Below, piece after piece: positions 23,369 through 36,300 of a DNA stretch of 64,000 nucleotides. The notes under the pieces are model-generated. The model worked only from the letters and a program-made list of their open reading frames with translations. It did not search any database and was not told where the DNA came from. Within the stretch, counting starts at the first letter, position 1. Every line of letters begins with the position of its first letter. Source of the DNA: Eopsaltria australis (Eukaryota > Chordata > Aves > Passeriformes > Petroicidae); assembly GCA_034509425.1 (NCBI GenBank), contig JAVTVJ010000001.1, forward strand, positions 9,142,001 through 9,206,000, in the 5' to 3' direction. Both the position numbers and the translations under genes were made by a program.

Positions 23369-25887
23369 GTTGTTCTTGCTGCATCCTGATGATAAGAATA
23401 CAGTAGATACACTTTAGGCAATTATTTAATAATACAGATAGTACTGACACTCTGCTTTTCATCTCAGCATGGGCACAAATAATTGTAACACAGTCATTTT
23501 CTTGGTAATTCCTTAATTTCTAAATTCAACCTGACTTGGAGAGGGTTCACACTATTGGAAGAGGCAGCAGAAGACACTCTTACTCTCTCTTGGTGTCTCA
23601 TTGGGGTCCTCATGACTTGCCTGATGAGGAGTTTGTGCAGCAGTACTCAGGCTTTGCCTTTGGAGTTGCTTGGAAGAATGTATGGATGCATGGTCTGATG
23701 TGGCCTCTTCCTCTGTAGACCTCAATAGCTCCATATGTCCATCTTGCCATCTGCATGAAGCACCCTACATGCCTGGGACCAACTTTTGGATGAGTTTCCC
23801 CCTTATGTGAGATGTAGCTGAAGTGGGTGCTATTGTTTGTGTAGGTTTTCAAACAGATAATATTTTTCCTTCTTTATGCTGCAATATACTTTCCCCCCAC
23901 CTTGAGTAATCATCCAGTTGTAGAGGTATAAAAAACAGGTGTAGCTGCCCCACGGAATCTACTAAGTAGAAAAGAATTCCTCCACTATTTTTAGTAAAAT
24001 CACACATGGTTTTTATGCATTATGTGTTCTATGGCTTGTCTAAGACACATGGATTGTGTATTTTGGTGATGATTTTCTTGTATACTGAGGACCCACAAAC
24101 CTTTTCTACTCCACTGGAAGAACATGTTGTGCATAAAGCATTTATGTACTACAGACTGAGGGAAAAGCCTGACACCTTTTTTTCTCTTAAGCTGAACACG
24201 TATATATCATTCATAATTATGGAAGCAAAAACAACTGGTAAAGACATACCACAATGAACTCTGCTGCAAAACCACAATATATGGTTTTGGGGAAAAGACA
24301 TGCAGCATTTATGCTGCTTCACTTTTAAGGTGAAGCCTCCCTCCGGAGTATTGGATTTATTTTTTCCTTGAGAACATATTGGATGAAATTTTTTCCTCCA
24401 GCATGCTGAAAATATCTCCAGCATAGTATAATCTATCTCGTTAGGAAGGCAAAGAGAGCTCATCGGAAGTATATTTTATGATCTCCAAGTATAAAAGCTC
24501 CCTCAGATAGGGACAATATGACAGCTGGCAGACAAGCAGCAGACTCTTTCAAAGAGATGAAGAAAGCTACTCAACTGTTCTTTAAATTGAGTAGTAGGTC
24601 TTTTAACAAGCAGGGCCTCCAATCCCCATGACAATACAGTTAGCGCACGTAGTCCTGCCATCACCTGTCTTTGTTTGAATGCTACATTGCTCCAATCAGT
24701 CCTGTTTTGGATGGACATGCAGTCCTCTTCTAATCACTCTCTTGCAGAATACCATGTGTAATTCCTGGATTTCACGGTTCCACATGATACAGTTGGGTGT
24801 TGCTCTGTAGGCAGGCGACTGCTGTGCGTGTGAAGTATTTGAGTGATTGGGGCGGCAGGGCATGGCTGTGCTGGCTGCAGGAGATGGGGAAAGGTGTGAA
24901 TGCAGCATCAGCTGAGGGACCCACTGCTCAGGAGGGGTGAAACCAATCACTTGGAGCATGGCATTTAGGGGATAGGGAGAAAAGGCTTGGAGTGACTGAG
25001 GAGAAAAGACTACATTGGGACAGAAAGTGAGTCCCTGTGGGAAAAAAAAGCCCTTAGAAACATGTTTTCTCATGGCAGAACTGACAGTAGAGATAATGGA
25101 ATGAAGAAACAATGAAGGATTTTTTAAAATTAATTTTAATTTGTAAATATACTTAAATATTTCTGTTCTGATCAGTTCTCCACTAATCATTTTCAATGCA
25201 AACTTCTGATCTTTTAACTACTCGGTCAAGACTCGAATACAATTATGATAAAAATCTCTTATTCCCTGTACAATTGTATCTTCCATAGAAGGTAAAAAAG
25301 AAAAATGTGTGCTTTTTGCAGTACTGAAAATTGAAGTCTTACAGTTGTTTAATTTCTGTCTTTATTTTCTCTCTATCAGTCCTTTTTGCCACTCCTTTAC
25401 TTACTGTAAGGAAGATGGCCAGCCGCCTAATTAGAGCACAGCAGCTTGAAATGCAGTTGCTTTGTGTCAGGGATCAACCTCAAGTCCCAGCCCCTGCAGA
25501 GCATTCAAAGAGAAGCTGTTCCCTTGGAAGCTGCTAGCCTTCTCCCTATAGGTTTCTCGCAAGGAGGTGAGGATGCTCCAGACTCCTCTGCTTTGTCTTG
25601 CTTCACTGTTTCTATTAGTGTTATGATCCTTACACTCTCCTCATCATTTTTTCCCTCCCTTGTGGCTGATTGTTTTCTAGGCCTGTGGCAGTTTCTCAGT
25701 GAGGAGACAGGCTGTTTATTTCATGTGGACCATCTCTAGCATATGAATCTGGCCTGGGGAGTTTAGATATTGGCTAGAAATAAACCAGCATGGGAATCTC
25801 TATTGCACAAGCCCAGGCTGTGCTTTGTTTTACTTTTCAGCTTTCTGGTCTCTTTCCCTTTGCTAGTTCTGCTAGTTCTCACACAAG
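23369..25887. other. Unique sequence, no gene seen
   Basis: The longest open frame of the whole window outside repeats is here, a 166-codon minus-strand frame at 24696-25196. It has no domain, signal peptide or composition I recognise, and I treat it as chance. No RNA gene or repeat family is seen. Confidence 0.6.
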
Positions 25888-25956
25888 TTTTTCTCTTTCT
25901 CTCTCTCTTTCTCTTCCTCTCTCTTTCTCATTCTCTTTCTCTTTCTTTTTCTCTTT
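25888..25956. repeat. CT-rich polypyrimidine tract
   Basis: The plus strand is all pyrimidine from 25888 to 25956 except for one A at 25930. The pattern is irregular TTTCTC and TCTCTC units. It is a simple repeat; the Lys/Arg/Glu-rich minus-strand frames across it are artefacts of composition. Confidence 0.93.
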
Positions 25957-27763
25957 GTAAAGAAAGACCTTACCTTGGAATTCCACTGGGAAGATGGGGA
26001 GGGATAACAACAGCATGAAAGGGTCAAGTGTTTCAGCAGACAGATATCTTGCTGGGAACATTGCATATAAAACCTGCAGGAATACAGCTTAGGAGCCTCT
26101 TGGCCAGCTAGGTCAAGCTGCAGGAAGGCAGAGCAGGTTAGGTCAGAGGTTCCTATTGCATTCCTTGTGTCAGGGATCACGACATCTGCATTCATCTCTC
26201 TCAACATTTCAACGAAAACCACCTCTACTGCCTCAAGAAGTTAAATTGCAATTGCTGTGCTGCATGCAAGGTGGTAGTTTTAAGGAAAGATTGCTATCAG
26301 CTTTTACTTGGAGACTCATTAATTTCTGTGATGTGCTAAATCTGCTCACTTGGTTGATGGTTAGTGGAAGCATTTTCTAATTGCTACCCATAATGCACTT
26401 CTAACCCCAGAGAAGCTAATTTAGCAGCCTTTATTTTCATTCTCTTCCATTTTTTAAGTGGAATTATGTTGATATTATGTAAATTTACAAAAGAAAATGA
26501 TTCCTGCTCTATAAAGGTACTGTCTGAATATCCCCAGCAGAGGCAAAGGCTTCAAATTCTTATGAATGAAAGAAGGCAATGGCAGCAAAGTCAATGTTAC
26601 AAATATAGTACAAAGTATTCTTCCTCTTCAATATTGGAAAGATATTGGTTCCGTTCAGATGCTATTCTTTTTTTGTACTGTCCAACAAAGATACAGATCT
26701 AGGCTAAATAGATATCTCAGGACTTTTCAAAAGTGACTGTTTTTTCCCTTCTCGATGTTTTCATTTTTGAGATAAAAATCCAGAGATATCCGATGGAATC
26801 AATTTTTTTAGAGAGATGGATTATTTTTCCTTGCCTATGAAAAAGCAAAAATAAGATAGGAAACATAATGCCCACATCTGGGACAGTTGGCTTCACACAC
26901 GGCTGTTAGCGTGGGTGCAAGAAGACTGAGTCTTTCAGACTGCATTTACTTTGAAGAAGCATCTCTTTGATTTGAGTCAAAAATGAACAGAGCCTCCAGC
27001 CTAAAGTAAACTTGCCTTAGTGAGCTGCCGTCTTTACTGATGAAGAGCTTTCTGCTATATTTTCCCTCCTGTGACTGTCTGCTGTGGGGTTGGATGAACA
27101 GCCAGAGCTGATGAGAGGGGAGAGCTTGCAAGAAGGAGAAGAAGACCAGGGATTGAATTTTCAATATCTGTTTGATCAGTTTGCGGGTAACATGAAGCTT
27201 CATTTTATACCTGTCTCACTGAGCTAAACTTCAGCCAGACCACTCCATAGAGTGTTCAAGATCTGAAGGGCCTCCCATTTTCATGTGTCCCATTACACAC
27301 AAGCTGGTTGCTGTTAGGCTTGTGGGCAGAAAGTTACTCTTCTGAAGAATGCAGTGTATTGCCTCAGTTATGGCCCCGAAAAAGGAACAGTGAACCAAAA
27401 GCCAGAAGAAAACTGAAGCACTAGGTAAAGGAATAAAGTTTGAAAATGGACTGCCAAAGGTACTGGCACTGCAGTCTTTGGTGAAAGACTGGTGAGAAAA
27501 CACTGGACATGAGTTTACAGTATCATTTGGGCACAAAAAACCAATTAGTTTTAGAAGAGAAAAAATAACTGAGATGCTGGGTATCCTCACCTGGTTTTTA
27601 GGGCTTCAGGCAATTGTCTGCACCTCAGGCTGGATCCTGCCCTGTCGTTAATCCAAACAAGTGGGATGTTCAGTGGAAAAGCATAGGACATGACATGGGA
27701 AATTGTTGGATGTGACAGATAATCATGTGAGGAGCTGGCAGAAGTTAGGGGTAGCACCTTGAG
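25957..27763. other. Unique sequence, no gene seen
   Basis: No gene, RNA or repeat family is recognised between the pyrimidine tract and the GGAT microsatellite. Confidence 0.6.
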
Positions 27764-27823
27764 GGATGGATGGATGGATGGATGGATGGATGGATGGATG
27801 GATGGATGGATGGATGGATGGAT
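27764..27823 (+). repeat. GGAT tetranucleotide microsatellite, 15 units
   Basis: Sixty bases of uninterrupted GGAT. It reads as repeated MDGW on one strand and HPSI on the other, so open frames across it are not genes. A perfect array of this length is likely to be polymorphic. Confidence 0.98.
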
Positions 27824-30800
27824 TTTCCAGGTGGCTAAGAAGGATATACATGAGGAATGGTCAGCTGTCACAGAAAACCAAGCTGAGGAGTGCTGGGACC
27901 TTTCTTCCCATAGTCCTGCAAGGTCACCTGTGCCTAGGTAGCTACATCAGTAATATTTTATTTGGGTATAGATGTAACAAAAGTGGTAGCCATGGGAAAA
28001 CAAAAAGGCTGCTGTTTATTTGGGAAGAGGCTGACGTAGGTGAGGGGAGTTGTGAGGGTGACAGAAAGGAGGGACAGGGGATAATAAGGTGCACAAACAC
28101 TGTGATCTGTCTGGGGGATATTTGATTTGGGGGGCCAGCCCTGCTCAATAAGATAAACCTGCTCTTCTGACCCTATCACAGGGGCCAAAGCTGTGGCTGT
28201 GAATTCCAGGCTGGGGGAGTGCTCTGGTGTGCTCTTCTGATCCCGCAAGGGCAACCCAGAGTGGCATCCCAAAGTCCCTGTGCCCATACCCACTCCAGTC
28301 TCGAGGGCACTGGCAGCTGTCACTTTAGATAGCTAACACTGTCAGAGACAGTCCCTGGGCACCTTACCTGGGACAATAACAGGTGAACCCACTGGCCCCA
28401 AATTGCAAACTGATGTTTTGTCCCAAGAATATGAATAAAAAGATAGTAATCTTCTTTCAAGTGAAAACATAGTTGAGATTGTTCTGTAAAACTAACAAGA
28501 GTGTATCAGAAAAGAAAAAATAACCCATAAAAAGTTTGTTGGGAAAAAAGCATTTATTATTTTAGTGGGGTGCATGGGGTTACTTAGGGACAGGAGTGCA
28601 GCAGGTTAATTCCTCAGTCTTCTCACACTGATCAAGTGGGAATGCTTGGAGGACTAATCATAAATAATCATAATCATATCCTGCCTAGATGGATATGGGT
28701 TTAAACATAGATGCAGTTGCCTGAAAATTATTCTATAAAGATACTGAAGGCAAAGAGGGGATATGTGAAATTAACAGCAGAATGGGCTAATTAAGATCTT
28801 CAGATAGGTGCTTAAAACGGGGTTATTATGTAGAATGTTGCTTACTTGAATGTGCCTTTTAAAAATGCCACTTTCTTGAATATTTTTGTTGTTATTGTTT
28901 TCTTTAACTTAAACCCCTCACCCAACCCTTCTGTTCTGACCTCTCAGGGACACTGAGGTGAACGGGGCAGTTCTGAGCTAGTGAACTATAGCTGGAGAAC
29001 ACTGAACCCACACTACAGTTTCTTGGTCCTGCTGCCTTTGACATATTTTACTGAGGAAACCTCTGGGAACACATTGGCACTGAACAGCATTGAAAAGAAA
29101 AAATACTTTGAAAGCAGCTTTTTTTGTTGTTGCCTTAAGGGTAACTGGGAGACTTATAGTTTCCCATTCCATCCAAGGGTCTCTTGGCTAACTCATGAAT
29201 TTTTTTAGTAGAAGCCACAGGAAGGCTGGAAGAAAGTGGACAAAAAAGAGCTGCAAAAAAAAAAAAAATGGCTGTGGCAAAGGAAAGGAAATGCTGCGTC
29301 TCCACATCAGCATTTCCACATGGAAGGATAAGAGGTACAGAGCTAACCAGAATTCATCAGTGACCTCTTTTCCATAAATAATTTAAATTGTTCTAATTTT
29401 TTCAGAATGTGGCAATTTTCTTAAGATTTAAAAGAGTTCTGCACTCATGCCAAAACTGTTGAATCTTTCCAGACTTTCTAGGAGATCAGCAGCAGTTTCA
29501 TTTCCTAGGTAATTGCAGGTACCATGTTGGCACAATTATTTCAAAACTACTTGTCTGGGACACTACTCTGGAAAGCAAATGTTCACATCTCTCCATATGT
29601 GAGGGTTCAAGTCTGAGCTCCAAAGGGCAGCCAGCAGCATTAGAGGGAATGTATTTCCCAGCTGCTTTACTACCACTGTTTTTAACGTGGAAACATTTTG
29701 CAATACTCCCAAAACACAAGTTAAATACAAGCACATAAAATTCACATGCTGCTTTCAGAGCAGATGCTTTTTCTTTTTTTTTTTTTTTTCCCTGTCAGCT
29801 GTGCCCCTCACAAGAATTGATGGTTCAGGTTGAATGCATGTTGTTATGCTATTTTTATGTGAGGTTATTGGGATTGCTTCTTGTTTGCGTGTCGGTAGCT
29901 GCCTGCCAGCTGGTGGCTACATTCTGCTGGACAATTAGCAATTTTCCCCATCTGGTGAATAGATTTACTCCACGTGCACCTTGCATGTGATAACATCTGA
30001 GGTTCAAAGAGAGATGTTTCGGTGAAAGTCTGCTCTTCACCGTCTACAGTAGGGCTTTCTCCTGTATGCTGTTCATGTTTTCAGAGAACTATGGCTTTTA
30101 AGAGCAACCTAAGTGTGGTTTCAGTGGTTCATGTGCTCCAGTTAGACCCTGGTGTTTGCAATTCTCCTAGAAATAAAGCAGAGCTGCAGAAATGATGTTC
30201 CTAATTTGATGAATAATAAATATAAAGGATTTTTTCCTTTTCACACAAACTTTACACATAATGGGCTTTATTTTTGGTGATCTACTTTGTTTCTACCTCC
30301 CGCACAGCTTCAAATTAACAGATAACGTGTAAAACCTACCACTACAGGACTGAATTGTTTCAGAGTCCACTTCACGACATCTCATCCTACCAGATTCTAG
30401 CTGATTGTAGGAGTCATGCTGTGCACCCATTTAAATTGAAAAGCTTACAGGCTCGGTTGGGCCATTTCAAAGTTTGCAGAGATTTAGCTTTAATCCTCTT
30501 AAAATATTAGGCCATGTGACCTTGCATACCATACTGTCAGTGGGATAAAGATCCCTTTGATTTTTATTTACACTTCCTCACATGGGAGGAGGCAGGTTAA
30601 TTCATTTCATCTCAGTACCACCTTTGGCTCCCCATCCCCTCCCTAGGTCACTCATGTGGATGCATGAATGCTTTGGCGAGTAGAGTTAGCATTTTTCTGC
30701 AGCTCTGTGCTCCCGTTTGTTCTTCAGAGGCACGTTTAAAAGATGTCAGCTTTGCAGGCAGATAAATTGTTTTATTTTTGCATAAAAGATGTCCTTCCAT

Positions 30801-33800
30801 CTATCTTTATGAAATGGAGTTTTTCACTATAAATGTTTCATGCAGACAATTTCAACAATTCATGTACTTGCTTTTACTTTATAACTTTTCAATTAAACAA
30901 TGGTTTCTGAAAGCTGGCAGTTGTTCCAACCCGCTGTTGCTATGAATTTTGCCTTCAAGTTTTGGGATTTTTTAAATGTTGACTGTGCAGCATAAAGAAG
31001 GCATAAGGAGTATAGAGAAAAAAACCCTCTGTAACCATGGAGGATAATGGATTTGAAAAAAACCCTCAGTACATGGAAATCCCACAGCCCCTTTCTTCAT
31101 CACTTTGCATAGCTATTTACACACATGCAACAGTAGTAAAAAATATTGATTTACTAGTGTCCTTGGCTAGAAAACTAGATTACATGGAAGGAAAAGTACA
31201 GGGCTTTCTGTCTAGAAGAGGAAAGGGCAAGGAATAGTTTTCAGAGATAAACTGAGAGATCTTTGGTGCTATCCAAGCATTTAGTTATTTTGAAAATGAC
31301 AAAAAATTGCAAAAGGAGGAGTCCTTCAGGGGAAAACATCCCTTCAGCCTAAATCTCATTTTTTCCATCATCTCATTTTGAGCACTGCACTCAAAATTTG
31401 GCTAAGGTCGTTTCCCTATAGTCTTCCAAAGTCCAGGGAAGAGTGGTAAAGCAGTGATGATTTCCGGCATAGTGCTAAAATTATACTGCTTGTTCATAAA
31501 GTTAATGAGTTCAAATTCAAAATATTAACCTGTCCTGCCATCTGCTAGTAGTCAAGCTATTCTAACACCATACCAATATTACAGACTTTGTACATTTTCT
31601 CTTCCTACATATCCCTCCTTATGAAAGAAGTAACTCCTGTTACTTCAGTGACTCAGTACTTGCCAGTGCTTCATGAAGCAACAGCACAGTTTGTAAATTC
31701 TTTAAGCACATACAAGCTCATTAAACAAAGAAAATTTACCAGGTGATCTAATTTACCAGGCACCACTGATCCAAACTTTTTCTCTCTAGCTACTTTTCCA
31801 AATGACAGTGACCATTTCTACAAAAGGTGTACATTCACAGCCTTTCCCAGTGAATCCATGAGGATTTCTATGGGATTTAACACCCTGTCAAATGTGCAAA
31901 ACTCTATTCTAAAGGACATCTTCCAATTTAAATATCACCTTGATCTAAAAATTTTCCAGCTTTCATTACTACAAGTAGTATCTGCATGCTCAGACCAGCA
32001 AAGGTAAAACAACTCTGTTTTTTAATTCTGCTGTTTATTTGACACATTCAAACACCTTTTCTTTTTTCAGGTGAGTTTACCATACCTAAATCTTTAGAAA
32101 AAATACTTTCATTTTGGGAGTCAAGGGCAGGAGAATGAAGCTAGGCAGATAGCTATAGCAATTTGGAGTCTCAGATTAATTTCTGACTGAAAAGAAAGAG
32201 GTCACACTTAAACCATTGGGAAAAGTCTAAAGGCTTTGATTCACTTTTCCTTACATATAGCTGCAGCTAAACTGATTACCTTCTACCCACTACATCCACC
32301 CCCAAAAGCAGGAGTGAGGGTTGTAACAAGGGCAGCTAAATCCAAGATAGATGATGAGTCAGAGGCTTCAGCTGTGATTTGTGCAGCCTGGCATATTAAT
32401 GTAAACTGATAGCAGCTTATAATGAGCATCTGCTATTGCCTCCTGTTAAAGATGAGGTATTGGACTTGCTGGACCTTTGATGTGACCCAAGTACAGCTGC
32501 TCTAGTGCTCTTTGTAAGGGCTCAAACCATTAGTGCAGCCGCCCAGGAGAAGGAATAAAAACCACTCCAGAACTGACTGTCACAAGTTCCTCAGACATCT
32601 CTATGTAAATCGACAGAGTTTGGGAGTCTAGCTCCAGAAAAGTTAGAGTTAGGGATTAGTTTCTGGGGAAGGAGGGGAGGGAATATTCACTGAGAGACTC
32701 CAAGATATAGATTAACTGTATTCCTGGAATGGGGTTACATTTTTTAACCTAAATTGAGATTTGGTTTCTATTTGGACTCTGAAGGCTTAAGAAGTACCAG
32801 ATGCAGGGGGATGAGGTCCAAACAATACTGTGGGAACAAGTCAAAAGGGAGGCCAGCCTGCACTCCGTATGTGTGAGAATGATCACTCACAGACCTCCTT
32901 CCTGAATAGTCAGTTTTAATTTGTTATTTTGCATCTCTTATAGTCTGAGAAAGGTGATATCTGTGAGAACGGGAAAAAAAGTGTCTAAAGAAAGCAGAGG
33001 TTGAAAATTTGCAAAGAGATTTGGGATTGAAAGTGAAAATTGAGTATCTTTTTAATTAATTTAAAATAGCTGAATGGTGAGTCAATGGTATCTCTCGTGG
33101 TTATAAGCTGAAAAGGTATAGAACACACATCAGGGCATTAGATCTGTAGATCACTACTCTGGAATGGTATAAAACCTGAGCTGAAAATTAAATGTCATCC
33201 CATGTTTAGTATTTGATATAGTGAAATATGTCTTTTGAGACCTGGGTAGAGAACTGAGGATGAAACGAATTCTTTGAGATCCTTCTGCTGCCACGTGAAT
33301 GAGGAAGGCAAAAGAAAGGCTCATGCTGGAGCGGGTGGGGGTGCCAAAGCCTGTTCCTTGCGATGAATTGACTGCATTAGACAGTTTCCACATAAACAGA
33401 TGTGGGGAAGGTTATTACTCTTTGAAAGCACTAGTGTCAGGCAACAGCAATGTGAGAGAAGTGCCAGGTTACAAGCAGAAATTTTTCTCAGGATTCAAGC
33501 TGTTTCTTTCCTGGTTTTCTACCCTTTCCCCCTTCTGAGAAATCTGATGAAATTATTAGTTGCTGTGATAGGTGATAAGTGGAGAGAGATGGGAATGACT
33601 CAGTCTAGAAATTAAGAATGGGCTTTATTTTTTATTTCCTTCCAAAACTGCTTCTTGCTCTTCAATCCTTCCTCCCCTTTCCTCCGTGCAGAGGTTGCCT
33701 TCTCTCCCCCTTCTCCTCTCCTCTTATGCCCTTATCAGCAGAACTTAGTCCTCATGTCCCTTTGCCTGCAGGCAAGCAGGGCCCTGTTGTCCCACCTGCA

Positions 33801-36247
33801 CGGGGCTGCATTCCCAGCTGCCGGCTGCATGGCAAACCACACGCCCAGAAATGCACCACAGGTCCTGCCATGCGCTGCTGCAGCTGTCCCGGGAGCAGCT
33901 GGGCACTGGGAGGGAACAGTCTGGTTTATGGGGTGAAAAAAGAACTGTGAGCAAACGGGAAGGTAATTTCCTCATTGGGGATTCTGGCTTATTTTGGGAA
34001 GCTCAGTAGCTGCATGTTTTGTTGTGTGATTTATTTTGTGGTGCAGTGCAGAGGAGAGTCTCACTTAGGTGGTTTTTATTTTCATTTAGAAAACAAAACA
34101 CATTCAAAATTGAGAAATATGAAAATATGCCCCAACATTTGTGATAGAAATATATGAAGTTAAAAGGAAAAGCAACACTAAATGACAAATTCATCAGGTC
34201 CTGAACAGAATGACCTGTGGAGCACCACTTCCACGGAGAGGGAGTTGGCAGATGCCCCTTTACCCCATAGCTGTTCACAACCAAGCAATGAAAGCTGGGG
34301 ACAGGGAAGTAGAAATGGGTGGAAATCTTGAGATTAGATTGCAAGGACTGAGAAGATAAAGCTCATTAGAGATGGGGGAGGAACAGTAGGAAGAAAGGGG
34401 CTGTCAGATCACACATATTTCTGGGGTGAGAACCCGTCAAGTTGTGTGGCAAATGCAGTCAAAGAAAGATTATTACTGAGTCTTTGCCCTAGCATAAACT
34501 TCACCCAACAGGCTCTCAGGAAAAGGAGCAGATCTTAAAAAAGTACTTTTTGCCTTTTGATTGAGAGTGGAAAGGGCTATGGGTATAACAAGCACAAGTT
34601 GTTTTAAACCAGTGCTGCTTAAGAGGTGATTGCTTTAAGTGTAGCAATGCCTCCTGGCTGTACAGGAGTCCCTGAAATCTCAGAGGCTTGAAAATGAAAG
34701 GTGACTGTTGTTCAGTGCAAAGCATTCTCCCTAAAGTCTCTCTCTACAGCAAGGAAGCAATGTGATGGCTGAAGCAAAATGATCCAATAAACTCAGCTAC
34801 TCTGGGAGTGAATCCCTGTGGCCAGCAAAAACAGCACCCAGACTACTGTGTCAGAAGGTGAAAGCAGGTTAGATTATAAATGCAACAATAATTACAGTAT
34901 TGTTGAAGACAATTTCACTGAAAATGAAAAATTCTGATAATACAAAGGAGACAGTAAGGCTGTGAGAGACTGCTCTGAGATATGAGGGTAAAACAAAAAG
35001 ACTGTCGCCGGAAGAATACTGGGTATAGAAAAACTAATGTGACAAAGCAGCCGGTCAGCAGCTTCAGGGAGAAGATGCAGGCAGATAAAACAAAAAAAGA
35101 ATAAAAGATAATCAAAGATCTGAAAGGGAAGAAGGGTCTTCCATCTCCTTGGGGTGAACAAAGTAGTCATTTTGAAACAGGCATAATAATGAAAGGCCTG
35201 CGAAATGTGTGAAAAATGTTCCACTATGGGTAACGAAACAAATGCTTTTTATTTATGCTCTGCTAGAAAAAACAGACAGCATGGAGAAGACCCAAACTCA
35301 GTCTTGTTTGGACAGGATAGCTTTAAAAGGGGTGAGCCCTGGGAGGGCAAAGGAGGAGTGTGCATGGCTGTCAGGACACATGGGAAGGGCATCCTTGCCT
35401 GGGAGGGGATCCAGAGTGCTGTGTCTCAGAGGCAAGGAAACATCTATGACACCTCCTCCAGAGGAAGTGTGTGTTTTTTGCTGCTGATTCAGTTACCACA
35501 TGGGCAAATCATTACTGAGAGCTGTTTGCTGAGAGCTGAGGTGCTGGTGGTTTGGGCTCCAGGGCACCAATAACCTGTGCTGCTGAGGCCAGGGAGCTGC
35601 TTGAGGGGATTTATGTCTTGCTGTGACATGGCTGCATGGCCCTTCTGCAAAAGCTCCTTCTCCATTGTGGGAATAATGGACCTGTTGTTCTTAATGTCTG
35701 TGTTATAGGCTCCAAGTCACTGTGAAGTGTCTGACCCACTCCAGAGATCCTGTATTTTGTATGCAGACACTCCTTTGTTTGGAAAAAATGCGGGACTAAA
35801 TATAGCAGCAGACAGGCTTGGACTGTGCTCCTTAATTCCCTGACTGGAAATCTTGGAGCTTTTACAACCCCACACCAAAATACCGAGCTATGGTTGTATG
35901 TAAGATCAAGAGTGGTCGAATTTGACAGGGCTGAAGTAAAATATCTCTAAAAATCTGGAGCCTGTTTGCATGATTCCTGAGAAATACTGATGGCTTTTCC
36001 AATTCATCTCACTGGCTAATGAATAGCCAGGGGTGCGTGGCAGTGCTGGTTGCAGCCCCACGTCACAGGGGTGAAGTGGAGGTGCCTGCCTCCCTTTTCA
36101 CACACCCCTTTCTGGGATCAAACACCCACACCTGCCTGCATGCCTCGAGAGAGGTGTGTGCACATGCTGGGGTGCAGGAATGGATGAGGGGAGGAAATGG
36201 GATGTGAGGGTACATTTTGGTGGGTTGCTGTGCTTTGTAAGTGCAGC
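27824..36247. other. Unique sequence, no gene seen
   Basis: I find no supported gene in 8.4 kb. Homopolymer tracts include A13 at about 29264-29276 and a T run at 29768-29789. A 66-codon frame at 31037-31237 starts in a good ATG context (ACCATGG) but shows no family or splice signals. A more GC-rich stretch at about 33655-33960 has few CpG pairs and does not look like a CpG island. Confidence 0.55.
29768..29789. repeat. Poly-T tract
   Basis: A T run broken by one C near its start. No SINE or processed-gene body is seen next to it that would make it a retroposon tail. Confidence 0.9.
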
Positions 36248-36300
36248 CTCACTTCATCAGCTTCCCATCTTTAAAATGGAGGGAATATAAACTCCTCTCT
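36248..36300 (+). repeat. MIR-like SINE 3' segment
   Basis: The stretch TCAGCTTCCCATCTTTAAAA, followed by TGGAGGGAATATAA, matches the MIR segment that reads CAGTTTCCTCATCTGTAAAATGGGGATAATA. The rest of a MIR copy is not clear on either side. Confidence 0.5.

Noticed and set aside
24696..25196. 166-codon open frame on the minus strand, the longest outside repeats
   Set aside because: No domain, signal peptide, splice context or family recognised; a frame of this size is expected by chance in 64 kb searched in six frames.
27766..28125. Frame starting with repeated MDGW
   Set aside because: Direct product of the GGAT microsatellite.
31037..31237. 66-codon frame with ACCATGG start context
   Set aside because: A good ATG context is common by chance; no other support.
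33299..33538. 79-codon frame with a charged, protein-like first half
   Set aside because: No acceptor or donor pair that I could defend and no family recognised.
33655..33960. GC-rich block as a CpG island promoter
   Set aside because: Few CpG dinucleotides by eye and no TATA, initiator or exon support.
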